Origin: Bacteroidota bacterium | GTDB taxonomy: Bacteria > Bacteroidota > Bacteroidia > Bacteroidales > Bacteroidaceae | Assembly: GCA_023426145.1 (NCBI GenBank) | Contig: JAFABG010000015.1 | Span: 9,787 to 73,786 of the forward strand | Direction: 5' to 3' | DNA: 64,000 nucleotides | Shown here: positions 51,653-60,542 of the stretch, piece after piece | Numbering within the stretch: the first letter of the stretch is position 1 | Layout of the letters: every line of letters begins with the position of its first letter | Position numbers and translations under genes: made by a program | Notes under the pieces: generated by a model | Told to the model about the DNA's origin: nothing | The model's input: the letters and a program-made list of their open reading frames with translations, nothing else | Databases searched by the model: none

Positions 51653-52912
51653 TTAATCTGCTCTTAGTGCTTCGATCGGTCGGATGCTCACAGCTTTTCT
51701 TGCAGGGAACAAACCAGCCAATGTACCAGCTATTATTAATGTGAGTGTAGCTTGTATAGCAATACTTATGTCAACTGTTGGATTTAGGAATACCGTTTCT
51801 GTCCACATTCCAGTGTCCATAACTTGATTGCCGAAAGCTTTATTCATCCATTCTGTTACGCCGATTCCTGCTACCATACCTATATATCCGAATACAGTAG
51901 TGATTGTCACACTTTCAACTATAATAAGCCACAAGATAGAAAAAGGCTTAGCTCCAAGTGCTTTACGGATTCCAAATTCTCGCGTACGTTCTTTAACGGT
52001 GATCAGCATGATGTTCGAAACTCCTACAATTCCACTTAGAAGGGTGAAGATTCCAATTACCCAGATAGCGATACGTAGCATTGACGAACCTTTTTGTTGC
52101 TGCAGGTAATTGGTAAATCGATTCCAGATCCAGATAGCACTATGATCGGAGGGGTCGAAGCGGTGATTCGCTCCGATGACTTTACGATAGCGCGCTTCGA
52201 AGTCCTCATTAGCTTCAATAGTTGCTAAATTTTTTGTAGTCATGATTAGGTTATTTAGCTTATCACCTTTATTATAAATTGTTTGCAATGTCGTAAAGGG
52301 AAGGTATGCATCACTATCACCACTGTCCCCTTTGTCATTATACAATCCGACTACTTGGTATACTACATTGCCAGCATTAACAAACTGTCCGATAGGTTCT
52401 GAGTGTGTTTTCTCGAATAGAATCTCAGCGGTTTTCTTGTGTAGTACAATTACTTTTCTGCGCTCTTTAATATCAATCTCATTTATAAATCGACCTTTAT
52501 AGAGTTTTACGACTTCTACTTCGGTATGATTGGGATATACGCCAGAAAGATTTAAATTCACATATTCCGAACCAAAACTAAGGTTTACTCCTCCTTGATA
52601 GACGGTAGCTCCCGTCTTGATAACATTCTCCGGGAAGTACTTGTTGGTAGTGTTCACATCCTTATTATCAAGTTCTATTCGCCTTCCTTCTTTTAACCCG
52701 TCATATGCTTTGGTTGTCCTTCCTGGAAATATTTTGATGGAGTTCATTGCTCTTTCGGAGGCTGATTGCTCGAAGGCGTGGATAAGACCGTTACCTGCTC
52801 CTAGTAGCACAATGAGCATAAATATTCCCCATGCAACTGCGAAACCAGTGAGGAAGGTTCTCAACTTATTACGCTTGATGGTACTATATATTTCTTGCCA
52901 AATGTCAATCAT
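51653..52912 (-). CDS. MacB-like ABC transporter permease (first copy)
   Basis: A 419-residue FtsX-type permease with the same plan as its neighbour: N-terminal TM (about 15-45), periplasmic MacB_PCD domain, three C-terminal TM helices, TVKERTREFGIRKALGAKPFSIL, and an end of FPARKAVSIRPIEALRAD. It is 28 bp downstream of the ATPase gene. With the ATPase, the second permease, adaptor and TolC-like protein it forms a MacAB-TolC-type exporter, which in other species moves macrolides, peptides or lipids. Confidence 0.9.
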   Translation of the reverse strand: MIDIWQEIYSTIKRNKLRTFLTGFAVAWGIFMLIVLLGAGNGLIHAFEQSASERAMNSIKIFPGRTTKAYDGLKEGRRIELDNKDVNTTNKYFPENVIKTGATVYQGGVNLSFGSEYVNLNLSGVYPNHTEVEVVKLYKGRFINEIDIKERRKVIVLHKKTAEILFEKTHSEPIGQFVNAGNVVYQVVGLYNDKGDSGDSDAYLPFTTLQTIYNKGDKLNNLIMTTKNLATIEANEDFEARYRKVIGANHRFDPSDHSAIWIWNRFTNYLQQQKGSSMLRIAIWVIGIFTLLSGIVGVSNIMLITVKERTREFGIRKALGAKPFSILWLIIVESVTITTVFGYIGMVAGIGVTEWMNKAFGNQVMDTGMWTETVFLNPTVDISIAIQATLTLIIAGTLAGLFPARKAVSIRPIEALRAD

Positions 52913-52940
52913 TGTATTTCTTTAAATAGTAAATTCTAGT

Positions 52941-53657
52941 TTATTTCATATAGCCATTCTTTCCAAACGGTGATGCATCATGATTGAAGTTTTCTTCAAT
53001 TCTTTCAATAATCCCATCTTTGATGTGGATAATTTTATCCGTTTGGTTTGCAACACCGCTTTCATGAGTCACGACAACGATTGTCATTCCGGTTTTATGC
53101 AAATCTTTTAGAATCTGCATCACCTCCACAGAGGTTTTACTATCTAAAGCTCCTGTTGGTTCATCTGCGAGAATAATCTGCGGCTGGGTGATAAGTGCTC
53201 TAGCAATGGCAACACGCTGTTTCTGTCCACCACTCATTTCATTAGGCATGTGATGTGCCCAATCTTTCAGTCCTAATCTATCAAGATATTCAAGGGCAAG
53301 AGCATTACGTTTTTTTCGATTCACGCCTTGATAAAATAGGGGAAGCGCCACATTTTCAACAGCGTCTTTAAAAGTGATTAAGTTAAAGGATTGGAAGATA
53401 AACCCAATCATTCTGTTGCGATATTCTGCTGCTTTTGTTTCGCTCAAATTTTTGATAAGCACGTCATTTAAATAGTACTCTCCGGTGTCATAGTTGTCGA
53501 GTATGCCTAGTATATTTAGTAAAGTCGATTTACCCGATCCCGATGCTCCCATAATGGAAACAAATTCACCTTTTTGAATGTCAAGATCAATGCCTTTGAG
53601 TACATGGAGAGGGGCTCCATTGTTGTAGGTCTTGTTAATGTTTGTCAGTTTTATCAC
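52941..53657 (-). CDS. ABC transporter ATP-binding protein (MacB/LolD-like)
   Basis: A 238-residue ATPase. Walker A GASGSGKST is at 37-45, the signature MSGGQKQRVAIARAL is followed by Walker B IILADEPTGALD, and the H-loop is VVVTHE. It is the first gene of the leftward efflux operon and powers the two permeases. No clear TAnnTTTG promoter is seen upstream; a near-match TATATTTC lies on the minus strand near 53712-53719. Confidence 0.95.
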   Translation of the reverse strand: MIKLTNINKTYNNGAPLHVLKGIDLDIQKGEFVSIMGASGSGKSTLLNILGILDNYDTGEYYLNDVLIKNLSETKAAEYRNRMIGFIFQSFNLITFKDAVENVALPLFYQGVNRKKRNALALEYLDRLGLKDWAHHMPNEMSGGQKQRVAIARALITQPQIILADEPTGALDSKTSVEVMQILKDLHKTGMTIVVVTHESGVANQTDKIIHIKDGIIERIEENFNHDASPFGKNGYMK

Positions 53658-53836
53658 AATTTTATTGATTAAGTTTCTTTTTTATTATAATTTTTGACTA
53701 TTAGACGCAGGAAATATACGAAAAGTTGCAAACGCAGTGAACTTTTTTTGAAAAACATTTTGTGGAACCAATCTTCTTTACGTAATTTGTGTGCATTAAA
53801 CTTAATAATTAACTAACCCTTTTAAATAAAATTATC

Positions 53837-54817
53837 ATGAATTCTAACATGGAAAAGCCCTACGTAGTAGGTATTGACATAGGCGGAACAAACACCGTCT
53901 TTGGCATTGTAGACGCACGCGGAACTATTATTGCAAGTAGCTCAATAAAAACAGCCGGTTATCCAACCGCTGAGGAATATGCTGATGAGGTATGTAAAAA
54001 TTTGCTTCCATTAATCATTGCAAATGGTGGTGTAGATAAAATTAGAGGTATAGGTGTCGGTGCTCCTAACGGAAATTATTATACAGGAACTATTGAATTT
54101 GCTCCAAACTTACCTTGGAAGGGAATACTTCCACTTGCGGCTATGTTTGAAGAAAGACTTGGCATTCCTACTGCGTTAACTAATGATGCAAATGCTGCAG
54201 CTATAGGTGAAATGACTTATGGTGCTGCTAGAGGAATGAAGGATTTTATAATGATAACTTTGGGAACCGGTGTCGGGAGTGGAATCGTTATTAATGGTCA
54301 GATGGTATATGGCCATGATGGTTTCGCTGGAGAACTTGGGCACGTCATAGCTCGTCGGGGAGGTCGCCTTTGTGGATGTGGTCGTAAAGGTTGTTTGGAA
54401 ACTTATTGTTCGGCGACTGGTGTAGCTCGCACAGCTCGTGAACTATTAGCAGCACGTACAGATGAAAGTTTACTTCGTAATATCCTCGCTGAAAATATCA
54501 CCTCTAAAGATGTATATGATGCAGCCGTTCAAGGTGACAAATTAGCACAGGAAATATTTGAGTCCACGGGTACGATTCTAGGAGAGGCTTTGGCTGACGC
54601 TATCGCTTTTTCTAGCCCTGAAGCGATTGTTTTATTTGGCGGATTAGCTAAGTCAGGCGATTATATAATGAAACCTATTCAGAAAGCTATTGATGAAAAC
54701 ATCCTGAACATCTATAAAGGAAAAACAAAATTGCTTGTTTCTGAATTGAAAGATTCTGATGCAGCTGTACTAGGTGCAAGTGCATTAGCTTGGGAACTGA
54801 AAGATTTGAAAGAATAG
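53837..54817 (+). CDS. ROK-family glucokinase
   Basis: A 326-residue ROK protein. The phosphate-binding GIDIGGTNT is at 12-20, the catalytic region shows LTNDANAAAIGE and TLGTGVGSGIV, and the zinc site is GHVIARRGG with CGCGRKGCLE. It lacks an HTH, so it is a kinase and not a repressor. It likely makes glucose-6-phosphate from glucose freed by enzymes such as the PUL's GH3. The start may be four codons later (53849). It is monocistronic with a perfect 18-bp terminator stem. Confidence 0.92.
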   Translation: MNSNMEKPYVVGIDIGGTNTVFGIVDARGTIIASSSIKTAGYPTAEEYADEVCKNLLPLIIANGGVDKIRGIGVGAPNGNYYTGTIEFAPNLPWKGILPLAAMFEERLGIPTALTNDANAAAIGEMTYGAARGMKDFIMITLGTGVGSGIVINGQMVYGHDGFAGELGHVIARRGGRLCGCGRKGCLETYCSATGVARTARELLAARTDESLLRNILAENITSKDVYDAAVQGDKLAQEIFESTGTILGEALADAIAFSSPEAIVLFGGLAKSGDYIMKPIQKAIDENILNIYKGKTKLLVSELKDSDAAVLGASALAWELKDLKE

Positions 54818-54837
54818 TAATTTATATATCCTGTTAA

Positions 54838-54879
54838 AAATAAATCTTCCGAGCATTTGGTGCTCGGAAGATTTATTTT
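54838..54879 (+). terminator. Intrinsic terminator after the glucokinase gene
   Basis: A perfect 18-bp stem (54838-54855 with 54861-54878) around TTTGG ends in a T-rich stretch. Confidence 0.93.
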
Positions 54880-54947
54880 CTCATGTTAACTCTATCCTAA
54901 ATTTGATAGATTTGTTGAAAGCTATACTATTAAAGGTGAGAGATAAT

Positions 54948-54984
54948 AAAAAAGAGGGAATCCCAACGGGACTCCCTCTTTTTT
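54948..54984 (-). terminator. Intrinsic terminator of rplS
   Basis: AAAAAAGAGGGA (54948-54959) pairs with TCCCTCTTTTTT (54973-54984), with an inner TCCC/GGGA helix. On the minus strand it ends in T6, right after rplS. It can also work on the plus strand. Confidence 0.92.
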
Positions 54985-55006
54985 ATTTCGAATCGAAGAG
55001 CTGATC

Positions 55007-55360
55007 TTATTTGACAACTCTTTTTTCTTTGATTCTAGCTTTTTTGCCAGTAAGAGCACGTAAATAATACAATTTAGCGCGACGAACCTTACCTACCTTG
55101 TTCACTTCGATGCTGTCAATAGCAGGTGATTCGATTGGGAAAATTCTCTCTACACCTACAGTTCCAGACATTTTACGTACAGTAAAACGTTTCTTTTCTC
55201 CGTGACCAACGATTTTGATAACAACACCACGGTACAACTGTACACGCTCTTTGTTACCTTCGATAATACGATATGCTACAGTGACAGTGTCTCCTGCTTT
55301 GAAGCTCGGGTGCTGTTTACCGGTAGCAAATGCTTCTTCTGCAATTTTAATTAAATCCAT
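55007..55360 (-). CDS. rplS: 50S ribosomal protein L19
   Basis: The 117-residue L19 has the typical features: FKAGDTVTVAYRIIEGNKERVQ, FEGVVI-like YRGVVIKI, FTVRKMSGTVGVERIFPIESP and GKVRRAKLYYLRALTGKKARIKEK. It sits at the 30S-50S interface. It is a single-gene unit with its own promoter and terminator, not next to trmD or rimM. Confidence 0.98.
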   Translation of the reverse strand: MDLIKIAEEAFATGKQHPSFKAGDTVTVAYRIIEGNKERVQLYRGVVIKIVGHGEKKRFTVRKMSGTVGVERIFPIESPAIDSIEVNKVGKVRRAKLYYLRALTGKKARIKEKRVVK

Positions 55361-55444
55361 TGTTGCTATTATTAAATTGTTTTATCGTTACAACGCAACA
55401 TACCAAGTATCTCGTCTCTTGACAGCGATTGCGCGAAAGCGGTG

Positions 55445-55476
55445 CAAATTAACGAATAATTTGTCAGATAGCCAAA
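55445..55476 (-). promoter_or_regulatory. Promoter of rplS
   Basis: On the minus strand TTTG (55476-55473) is followed after 20 bp by TTAATTTG (55452-55445), leaving a leader of about 80 nt before rplS. Confidence 0.6.
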
Positions 55477-55687
55477 TGTTTTATAAAAAATGATGATGTG
55501 TAAGCTGGTCACTAACTGTTTATTGTCTCTTTATACAACGAGAATGAGCTTAACTTATAAGTTTATTCCTAAGGAGTTGGATGACGGGGTTAATAGTTTG
55601 CTTTTTTATAGGTTTTCTTTCGCCATATTTCCTTTGGAACGACCTTTTTTTGTTTCTCCTTCGGTCTGACTTTTAAAATATAAAATG

Positions 55688-55695
55688 TACATTTG
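55688..55695 (+). promoter_or_regulatory. Probable -7 box of the 5'-nucleotidase/NagZ-like operon
   Basis: TACATTTG lies 23 bp before the first gene of the operon. The -33 region is weak. Between the rplS promoter and this box (55494-55687) I see no gene. Confidence 0.45.
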
Positions 55696-55718
55696 TGGCA
55701 TAAACTAAAACGAAGAAG

Positions 55719-56519
55719 ATGAAACCCAGTTATGCTAATTTTGCTTCAGGAATAGCTTTGGTAGGAGTTCTACTCTTTACATCCTGCCGCTCTTCCCATG
55801 AGGCTCAGTCCAATTTTAAACTCTCTCAGATAGAAGGAACCCGAATAAGTATTGATTCTACTTGGGATGTTAATCCCGATAAAAAGGCTGTTGCAATACT
55901 TGAACCATATAAAAAGAAAATAGATCAGATGATGTATGAGGTTATTGGCTTTAGTGAAATGAAAATGGAGAAAGGTCAGCCTGAAAGCTTACTTTCCAAT
56001 TTGGTTGCTGAAGTCTTGAGAGTTTCAGCCAATGAGGTGTTGAAGCACCCTGCTGATATTGGCATTATGAATATTGGAGGGTTACGCAGTATTCTTCCAC
56101 AAGGTAACATTACTGTTGATGCTGTATATGAAATTCTTCCTTTTGAAAATTCTCTCTGTGTGCTGACTATGAAGGGGACAGAAATAAAGAAACTGATGGA
56201 GGTAATTGCCTCTTTACATGGTGAAGGATTGAGTGGCGCTCGTTTAGAAATAACTTCCGATGGTAAACTATTAGCGGCTACTGTTCAGGGGCAAAAAATT
56301 GATGATGATAGGAGTTACACTGTAGCTACAATTGATTACCTTGCTGATGGGAATGACGGATTGACTCCACTTCAAAATTCAACTTCGCGTGTCTGTCCTG
56401 AAGGAAAAACTTTGCGAGGGTTGTTTCTTGATTATGTTAGAAAACAAACAGCTGATGGGAAGAAAATCACATCCAAACTTGATGGGCGTATAACGGTAGT
56501 TACTCCGTCTAACGAGTGA
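55719..56519 (+). CDS. 5'-nucleotidase C-terminal-domain lipoprotein (split enzyme half)
   Basis: A 266-residue lipoprotein (LLFTSC near residue 22). It consists of one 5_nucleotid_C domain with ESLLSNLVAEVLR, ADIGIMNIGGLRSILPQGNITVDAVYEILPFENSLCVLTMKG and YTVATIDYLADGNDG. In UshA-type enzymes this domain binds the nucleoside and follows the metallophosphatase domain in one chain. Here it is a separate protein encoded before the catalytic half, which starts 53 bp downstream. Confidence 0.88.
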   Translation: MKPSYANFASGIALVGVLLFTSCRSSHEAQSNFKLSQIEGTRISIDSTWDVNPDKKAVAILEPYKKKIDQMMYEVIGFSEMKMEKGQPESLLSNLVAEVLRVSANEVLKHPADIGIMNIGGLRSILPQGNITVDAVYEILPFENSLCVLTMKGTEIKKLMEVIASLHGEGLSGARLEITSDGKLLAATVQGQKIDDDRSYTVATIDYLADGNDGLTPLQNSTSRVCPEGKTLRGLFLDYVRKQTADGKKITSKLDGRITVVTPSNE

Positions 56520-56572
56520 TTTATTATAGTGAAAATGAATATCAAAGCTTAAAATAATAAAACTAGTTTTTT

Positions 56573-57442
56573 ATGACCAATCATAATTGTTCCTATACTA
56601 TTCCAGCCTTTTTAAAAAGAGGAATCGGAATAAAATTACTTCTCTTATTCGTGTTAATTCCCGTCTTCGTTTGTGCTCAACAGACAAATAAGCTTACGAT
56701 ATTGCAGACGAGTGATGTGCATAGTCGGATTGAACCTGTATCTCAAAAAGGAGATCGGAATTATGATCAAGGTGGATTTGTTCGTCGGGCAACTTTTATA
56801 GAGCATTTTCGTAGTCAAGATCCGAATGTCTTACTTTTCGACTGTGGCGATATCTCTCAGGGTACCCCTTATTACAATATGTTTAAAGGAGAGCTAGAAG
56901 TGAAAATGATGAATGAAATGGGGTATGATGCTATGGCAATTGGGAACCACGAATTTGATTTTGGAATGGATAATATGGCGCGTATATTTAAGATGGCTCA
57001 ATTCCCCATATTATGCACTAACTATGATTTGAACGCTACGGTGCTCAAAAAGCTGGTGAAACCGTACGTTATATTGAATCGCAATGGACTTAAAATCGGT
57101 ATTTTTGCTTTGGGGGCAAAGCCTGAAGGATTAATACAAGCAAATAAATGTGAGGGAGTCATTTATAAAGATCCTATTGTAGTGTCTAATGAAGTTGCTT
57201 CCCTATTGAAAAAGAAAGGGTGTGATGTAATAGTGTGCTTGTCTCATTTAGGCTTTGAATATGATAAAGAGTTAGTGGCTAAAACTCGTAATATTGACCT
57301 CGTGCTTGGTGGGCATTCACATACTTTTATGAAAAGACCTCAAGATTTCAGGAATTTGGATGGAAAGAATATACCTGTTATGCATACAGGTAAAAATGGA
57401 GTTTATGTTGGACAAATCGATTTGACTTTTAATAAAAAATGA
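56573..57442 (+). CDS. 5'-nucleotidase-type metallophosphatase (catalytic half)
   Basis: A 289-residue secreted protein with a signal peptide (about 18-35, ending VCAQ). The calcineurin-like core shows the dinuclear-metal ligands in order: SDVH (Asp48, His50), CGD at 91-93, GNHEFDFG at 124-131, CLSHLGFEYD and GGHSH. It has no C-terminal substrate-binding domain; that is encoded by the preceding gene. It likely hydrolyses nucleotides in the periplasm together with it. Its end overlaps the next gene start by 4 bp (ATGA). Confidence 0.9.
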   Translation: MTNHNCSYTIPAFLKRGIGIKLLLLFVLIPVFVCAQQTNKLTILQTSDVHSRIEPVSQKGDRNYDQGGFVRRATFIEHFRSQDPNVLLFDCGDISQGTPYYNMFKGELEVKMMNEMGYDAMAIGNHEFDFGMDNMARIFKMAQFPILCTNYDLNATVLKKLVKPYVILNRNGLKIGIFALGAKPEGLIQANKCEGVIYKDPIVVSNEVASLLKKKGCDVIVCLSHLGFEYDKELVAKTRNIDLVLGGHSHTFMKRPQDFRNLDGKNIPVMHTGKNGVYVGQIDLTFNKK

Positions 57443-60438
57443 GATTCCTAACCCTTATTTTGGCTGCTCTGTTGTTATCCCCCCTAAAAGCTAATGGGAG
57501 AGAGGCCGACATACCTGTAGAACCTCTGTTGTTATATAAAGCAAAAACGGATATACACTGTCAACAGTGGGTTGATTCTATTATGCATAAATTGACACTG
57601 AAAGAAAAAGTTGGCCAGTTATTCATATATACGATTGCTCCAGTTGATACCAAGCGCAATCAAGTTTTACTCAAAGAAGCTGTTGATACCTATAAGGTAG
57701 GGGGACTTCTATTTTCTGGTGGTAAGATGCAAACGCAAGCTGTGTTAACCAATCGGGGCCAAAAAATGTCCAAAGTACCATTAATGATTACGTTTGATGG
57801 AGAATGGGGCTTGGCTATGCGTTTGAGAGGTACTCCAGTTTTTCCACGAAATATGGTGCTTGGTTGTATTCAAGATAATCAATTGATTTACGAATATGGG
57901 CGTGAGATGGCTCGCCAGTGCAAGCAACTCGGCGTTCAGGTTAATTTTGCTCCAGTAGCCGACGTTAATATCAATCCGAAGAATCCGGTGATAAACACGC
58001 GTTCTTTCGGAGAAAACCCGATACTTGTGGCAGATAAAGTGGTGGCCTATGCGTCTGGCTTGGAGAGTTTAGGAGTACTTTCTGTCTGTAAACACTTTCC
58101 AGGACATGGCGATACAGATGTGGATTCTCATAAAGCGCTTCCCATTCTTCCTTTTACACGCGAAAGACTTGATAGCGTTGAACTCTACCCATTTAGAGAG
58201 GCTATTAGAGCTGGGCTTAGTGGTATGATGGTAGGTCACTTGCAGGTTCCGGCGATTGAGCCGATCGGTGGACTTCCTTCTTCTTTGTCGCGTAATATTG
58301 TATATCATTTGCTGACAGAGGAATTTGCTTTTAAAGGATTGATTTTTACTGATGCACTAGCAATGAAAGGGGTTTCAGGAAATGGGAATGTCTGCTTACA
58401 AGCTTTGAAGGCAGGTAATGATATGGTGTTGGCTCCTCGACATCTGAAAGAAGAAATTTCTGCTGTGATGGATGCTCTTGATAAAGGAGAACTTTCTCGT
58501 GAAGACATTGAAGAAAAATGTCGTAAAGTACTTACTTATAAGTATGTCTTGGGCTTGAAAAATAAGCCCTATGTACAGCTTTCTGGGTTAGGAAAGCGAA
58601 TCAACACTCCACAAGCTAGAGATTTAATTCGACGTCTGAATTTAGCAGCCATAACTGTGTTGGATAACCAAAATCATGTATTGCCTTTGCATGAAGATAA
58701 GACAAAAGAAATGGCTTTGTTGGAGGTTGGCGATTCCGGCGATATGGACATCCTTGCTGAGAAGTTGTCTCAATATACTATATTGAAGCGCTTTCGTTTG
58801 CTCCCAAATCTGACGGACGTTGAGGCTAGTCTATTAAAAGACTCACTAGCTGATTATAACCGTATCATTGTTGCTGTAAGTGAGCAACGACTAGCTGCAT
58901 ATCAGCCTTTCTTTGCTAAGTTCATTCCTAAGGTTCCTGTAGTTTATACATTCTTTACCCCTGGTAAGATGATGTTGCAGATACAGCGAGCTGTGGCGCG
59001 AGCTTCGGCTGTAGTACTGGCGCATAGTTCCAATAGCGAGGTGCAGCGACGAGTAGCTGATGTCTTATTTGCTAAAGCTACAGCAGATGGGCGATTATCG
59101 GCTAGTCTTCAGCCTCTCTTTAAACTAGGAAACGGTGTGACGATCACACCGAAAACTCCTTTACACTTTATTCCCGAAGAACATGGACTTTCCTCTATCA
59201 TATTGAGTAAAATTGATTCAATAGCTTTGGCTGGGATTAGGGAAGGGGCATATCCTGGTTGTCAGGTAGTCGTTTTAAAAGATGGACATATTATAGTGGA
59301 TAAAGCTTTTGGTACTCATTCAGGTGAGGGGAGTGCTCAGGTACGCTCCACTGATATATACGACTTAGCATCTCTATCTAAAACGACAGGTACAGTACTT
59401 GCCTTGATGAGACTTTATGATAAAGGGCGTTTTAATTTAACGGATAAGATGGCTGACTATCTTCCTTTTCTGCGGCATACAAATAAGAAAAATATAACAG
59501 TTAGTGAGCTCCTTTATCACCAATCGGGATTGCCTTCTGGAATTGCTTTTTATCTAGAGGCTATAGATAAAGATAGTTATCAGGGCAGACTTTTTGTTTC
59601 TCGGAAAGATGCAAAGCATCCTTTAAAGCTTGGTCCTTCGACATGGGCAAACCCTAATTTCTCTTATAAGAAAGAATTTGTCTCTCCGGTGAAAACAGGA
59701 ACATATACTCAACAAATCTGTGATAGCTTATGGTTGAATGTTTCTTTTCTTAAAGAGGTTGAGAAGAAGATAGTCGAAGCTCCCATGAAGTCGAAAGTTT
59801 ATCGTTATAGTGATGTTGGGTTTGTATTGCTGCGGCTTTTAGCTGAAGAACTTGCTGGCATGCCTATCGATGCTTATTTGCAGCAAGAGTTTTATGGGCC
59901 TATGGGTCTTGATAGAACTGGATATTTGCCATTAAAACGTTTTCCTAAATCGGAAATCATTCCTTCTAGTGTTGATCGCTTTTTACGAAAAACAACTCTT
60001 CAAGGATTTGTACATGATGAGGCGGCTGCTTTTCAAGGAGGGATTTCGGGCAATGCTGGTTTGTTTTCAAATGCTGGTGAAGTTGCACAAATCTATCAGA
60101 TGTTGCTTAATGGAGGAGAGTGGAATGGACAACGCTATTTGAGCAAAGAAACTTGCCAACTGTTCACTACAGAACAATCTGATATAAGTCGTCGTGGATT
60201 AGGGTTTGATAGACCAGATACTCGAAATAAAGAGAAAAGTCCATGTGGTGATCTTGCACCCAAGAATGTATATGGGCATACCGGATTTACAGGGACATGT
60301 GCCTGGGTAGACCCAGAGAACCGCCTTGTATATGTCTTTTTGAGTAATAGGGTTTATCCTGATTCTAGTAATTTCTTACTTGGGAAGTTAAATATTAGGG
60401 AACAAATACAAAATGTAATTTATGAATCAATGAAGTGA
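57439..60438 (+). CDS. NagZ-like GH3 / beta-lactamase-like serine hydrolase fusion
   Basis: A 999-residue periplasmic fusion with signal peptide (about 1-20). The N-terminal GH3 domain has the NagZ-type loop KHFPGHGDTDVDSH (218-231) with the Asp-His dyad and nucleophile Asp305 in GLIFTDALAMKG. A GH3 C-terminal-like region spans about 390-570. The last about 400 residues are a class C beta-lactamase/DD-peptidase-like domain with S645-L-S-K648, YSD and HTG. It would trim N-acetylglucosamine from muropeptides and possibly cleave peptide or ester bonds. It overlaps the metallophosphatase gene by 4 bp. Confidence 0.92.
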   Translation: MRFLTLILAALLLSPLKANGREADIPVEPLLLYKAKTDIHCQQWVDSIMHKLTLKEKVGQLFIYTIAPVDTKRNQVLLKEAVDTYKVGGLLFSGGKMQTQAVLTNRGQKMSKVPLMITFDGEWGLAMRLRGTPVFPRNMVLGCIQDNQLIYEYGREMARQCKQLGVQVNFAPVADVNINPKNPVINTRSFGENPILVADKVVAYASGLESLGVLSVCKHFPGHGDTDVDSHKALPILPFTRERLDSVELYPFREAIRAGLSGMMVGHLQVPAIEPIGGLPSSLSRNIVYHLLTEEFAFKGLIFTDALAMKGVSGNGNVCLQALKAGNDMVLAPRHLKEEISAVMDALDKGELSREDIEEKCRKVLTYKYVLGLKNKPYVQLSGLGKRINTPQARDLIRRLNLAAITVLDNQNHVLPLHEDKTKEMALLEVGDSGDMDILAEKLSQYTILKRFRLLPNLTDVEASLLKDSLADYNRIIVAVSEQRLAAYQPFFAKFIPKVPVVYTFFTPGKMMLQIQRAVARASAVVLAHSSNSEVQRRVADVLFAKATADGRLSASLQPLFKLGNGVTITPKTPLHFIPEEHGLSSIILSKIDSIALAGIREGAYPGCQVVVLKDGHIIVDKAFGTHSGEGSAQVRSTDIYDLASLSKTTGTVLALMRLYDKGRFNLTDKMADYLPFLRHTNKKNITVSELLYHQSGLPSGIAFYLEAIDKDSYQGRLFVSRKDAKHPLKLGPSTWANPNFSYKKEFVSPVKTGTYTQQICDSLWLNVSFLKEVEKKIVEAPMKSKVYRYSDVGFVLLRLLAEELAGMPIDAYLQQEFYGPMGLDRTGYLPLKRFPKSEIIPSSVDRFLRKTTLQGFVHDEAAAFQGGISGNAGLFSNAGEVAQIYQMLLNGGEWNGQRYLSKETCQLFTTEQSDISRRGLGFDRPDTRNKEKSPCGDLAPKNVYGHTGFTGTCAWVDPENRLVYVFLSNRVYPDSSNFLLGKLNIREQIQNVIYESMK

Positions 60439-60455
60439 CATCATTTTCATAAAAG

Positions 60456-60494
60456 ACAATAGATTGGCAGAATATGACCAATCTATTGTTTTTT
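60456..60494 (+). terminator. Intrinsic terminator after the NagZ-like fusion gene
   Basis: A perfect 12-bp stem ACAATAGATTGG (60456-60467) pairs with 60478-60489 and is followed by six T. Confidence 0.92.
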
Positions 60495-60542
60495 ATGCCA
60501 ACTTTCACAAGGGTTTGCTTATTGCTTAATCTAGGGAAATCT

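Noticed and set aside
55494..55687. Small gene or RNA between rplS and the nucleotidase operon
   Set aside because: No ORF with a start and ribosome site, no strong hairpin and no tRNA-like fold are visible there.
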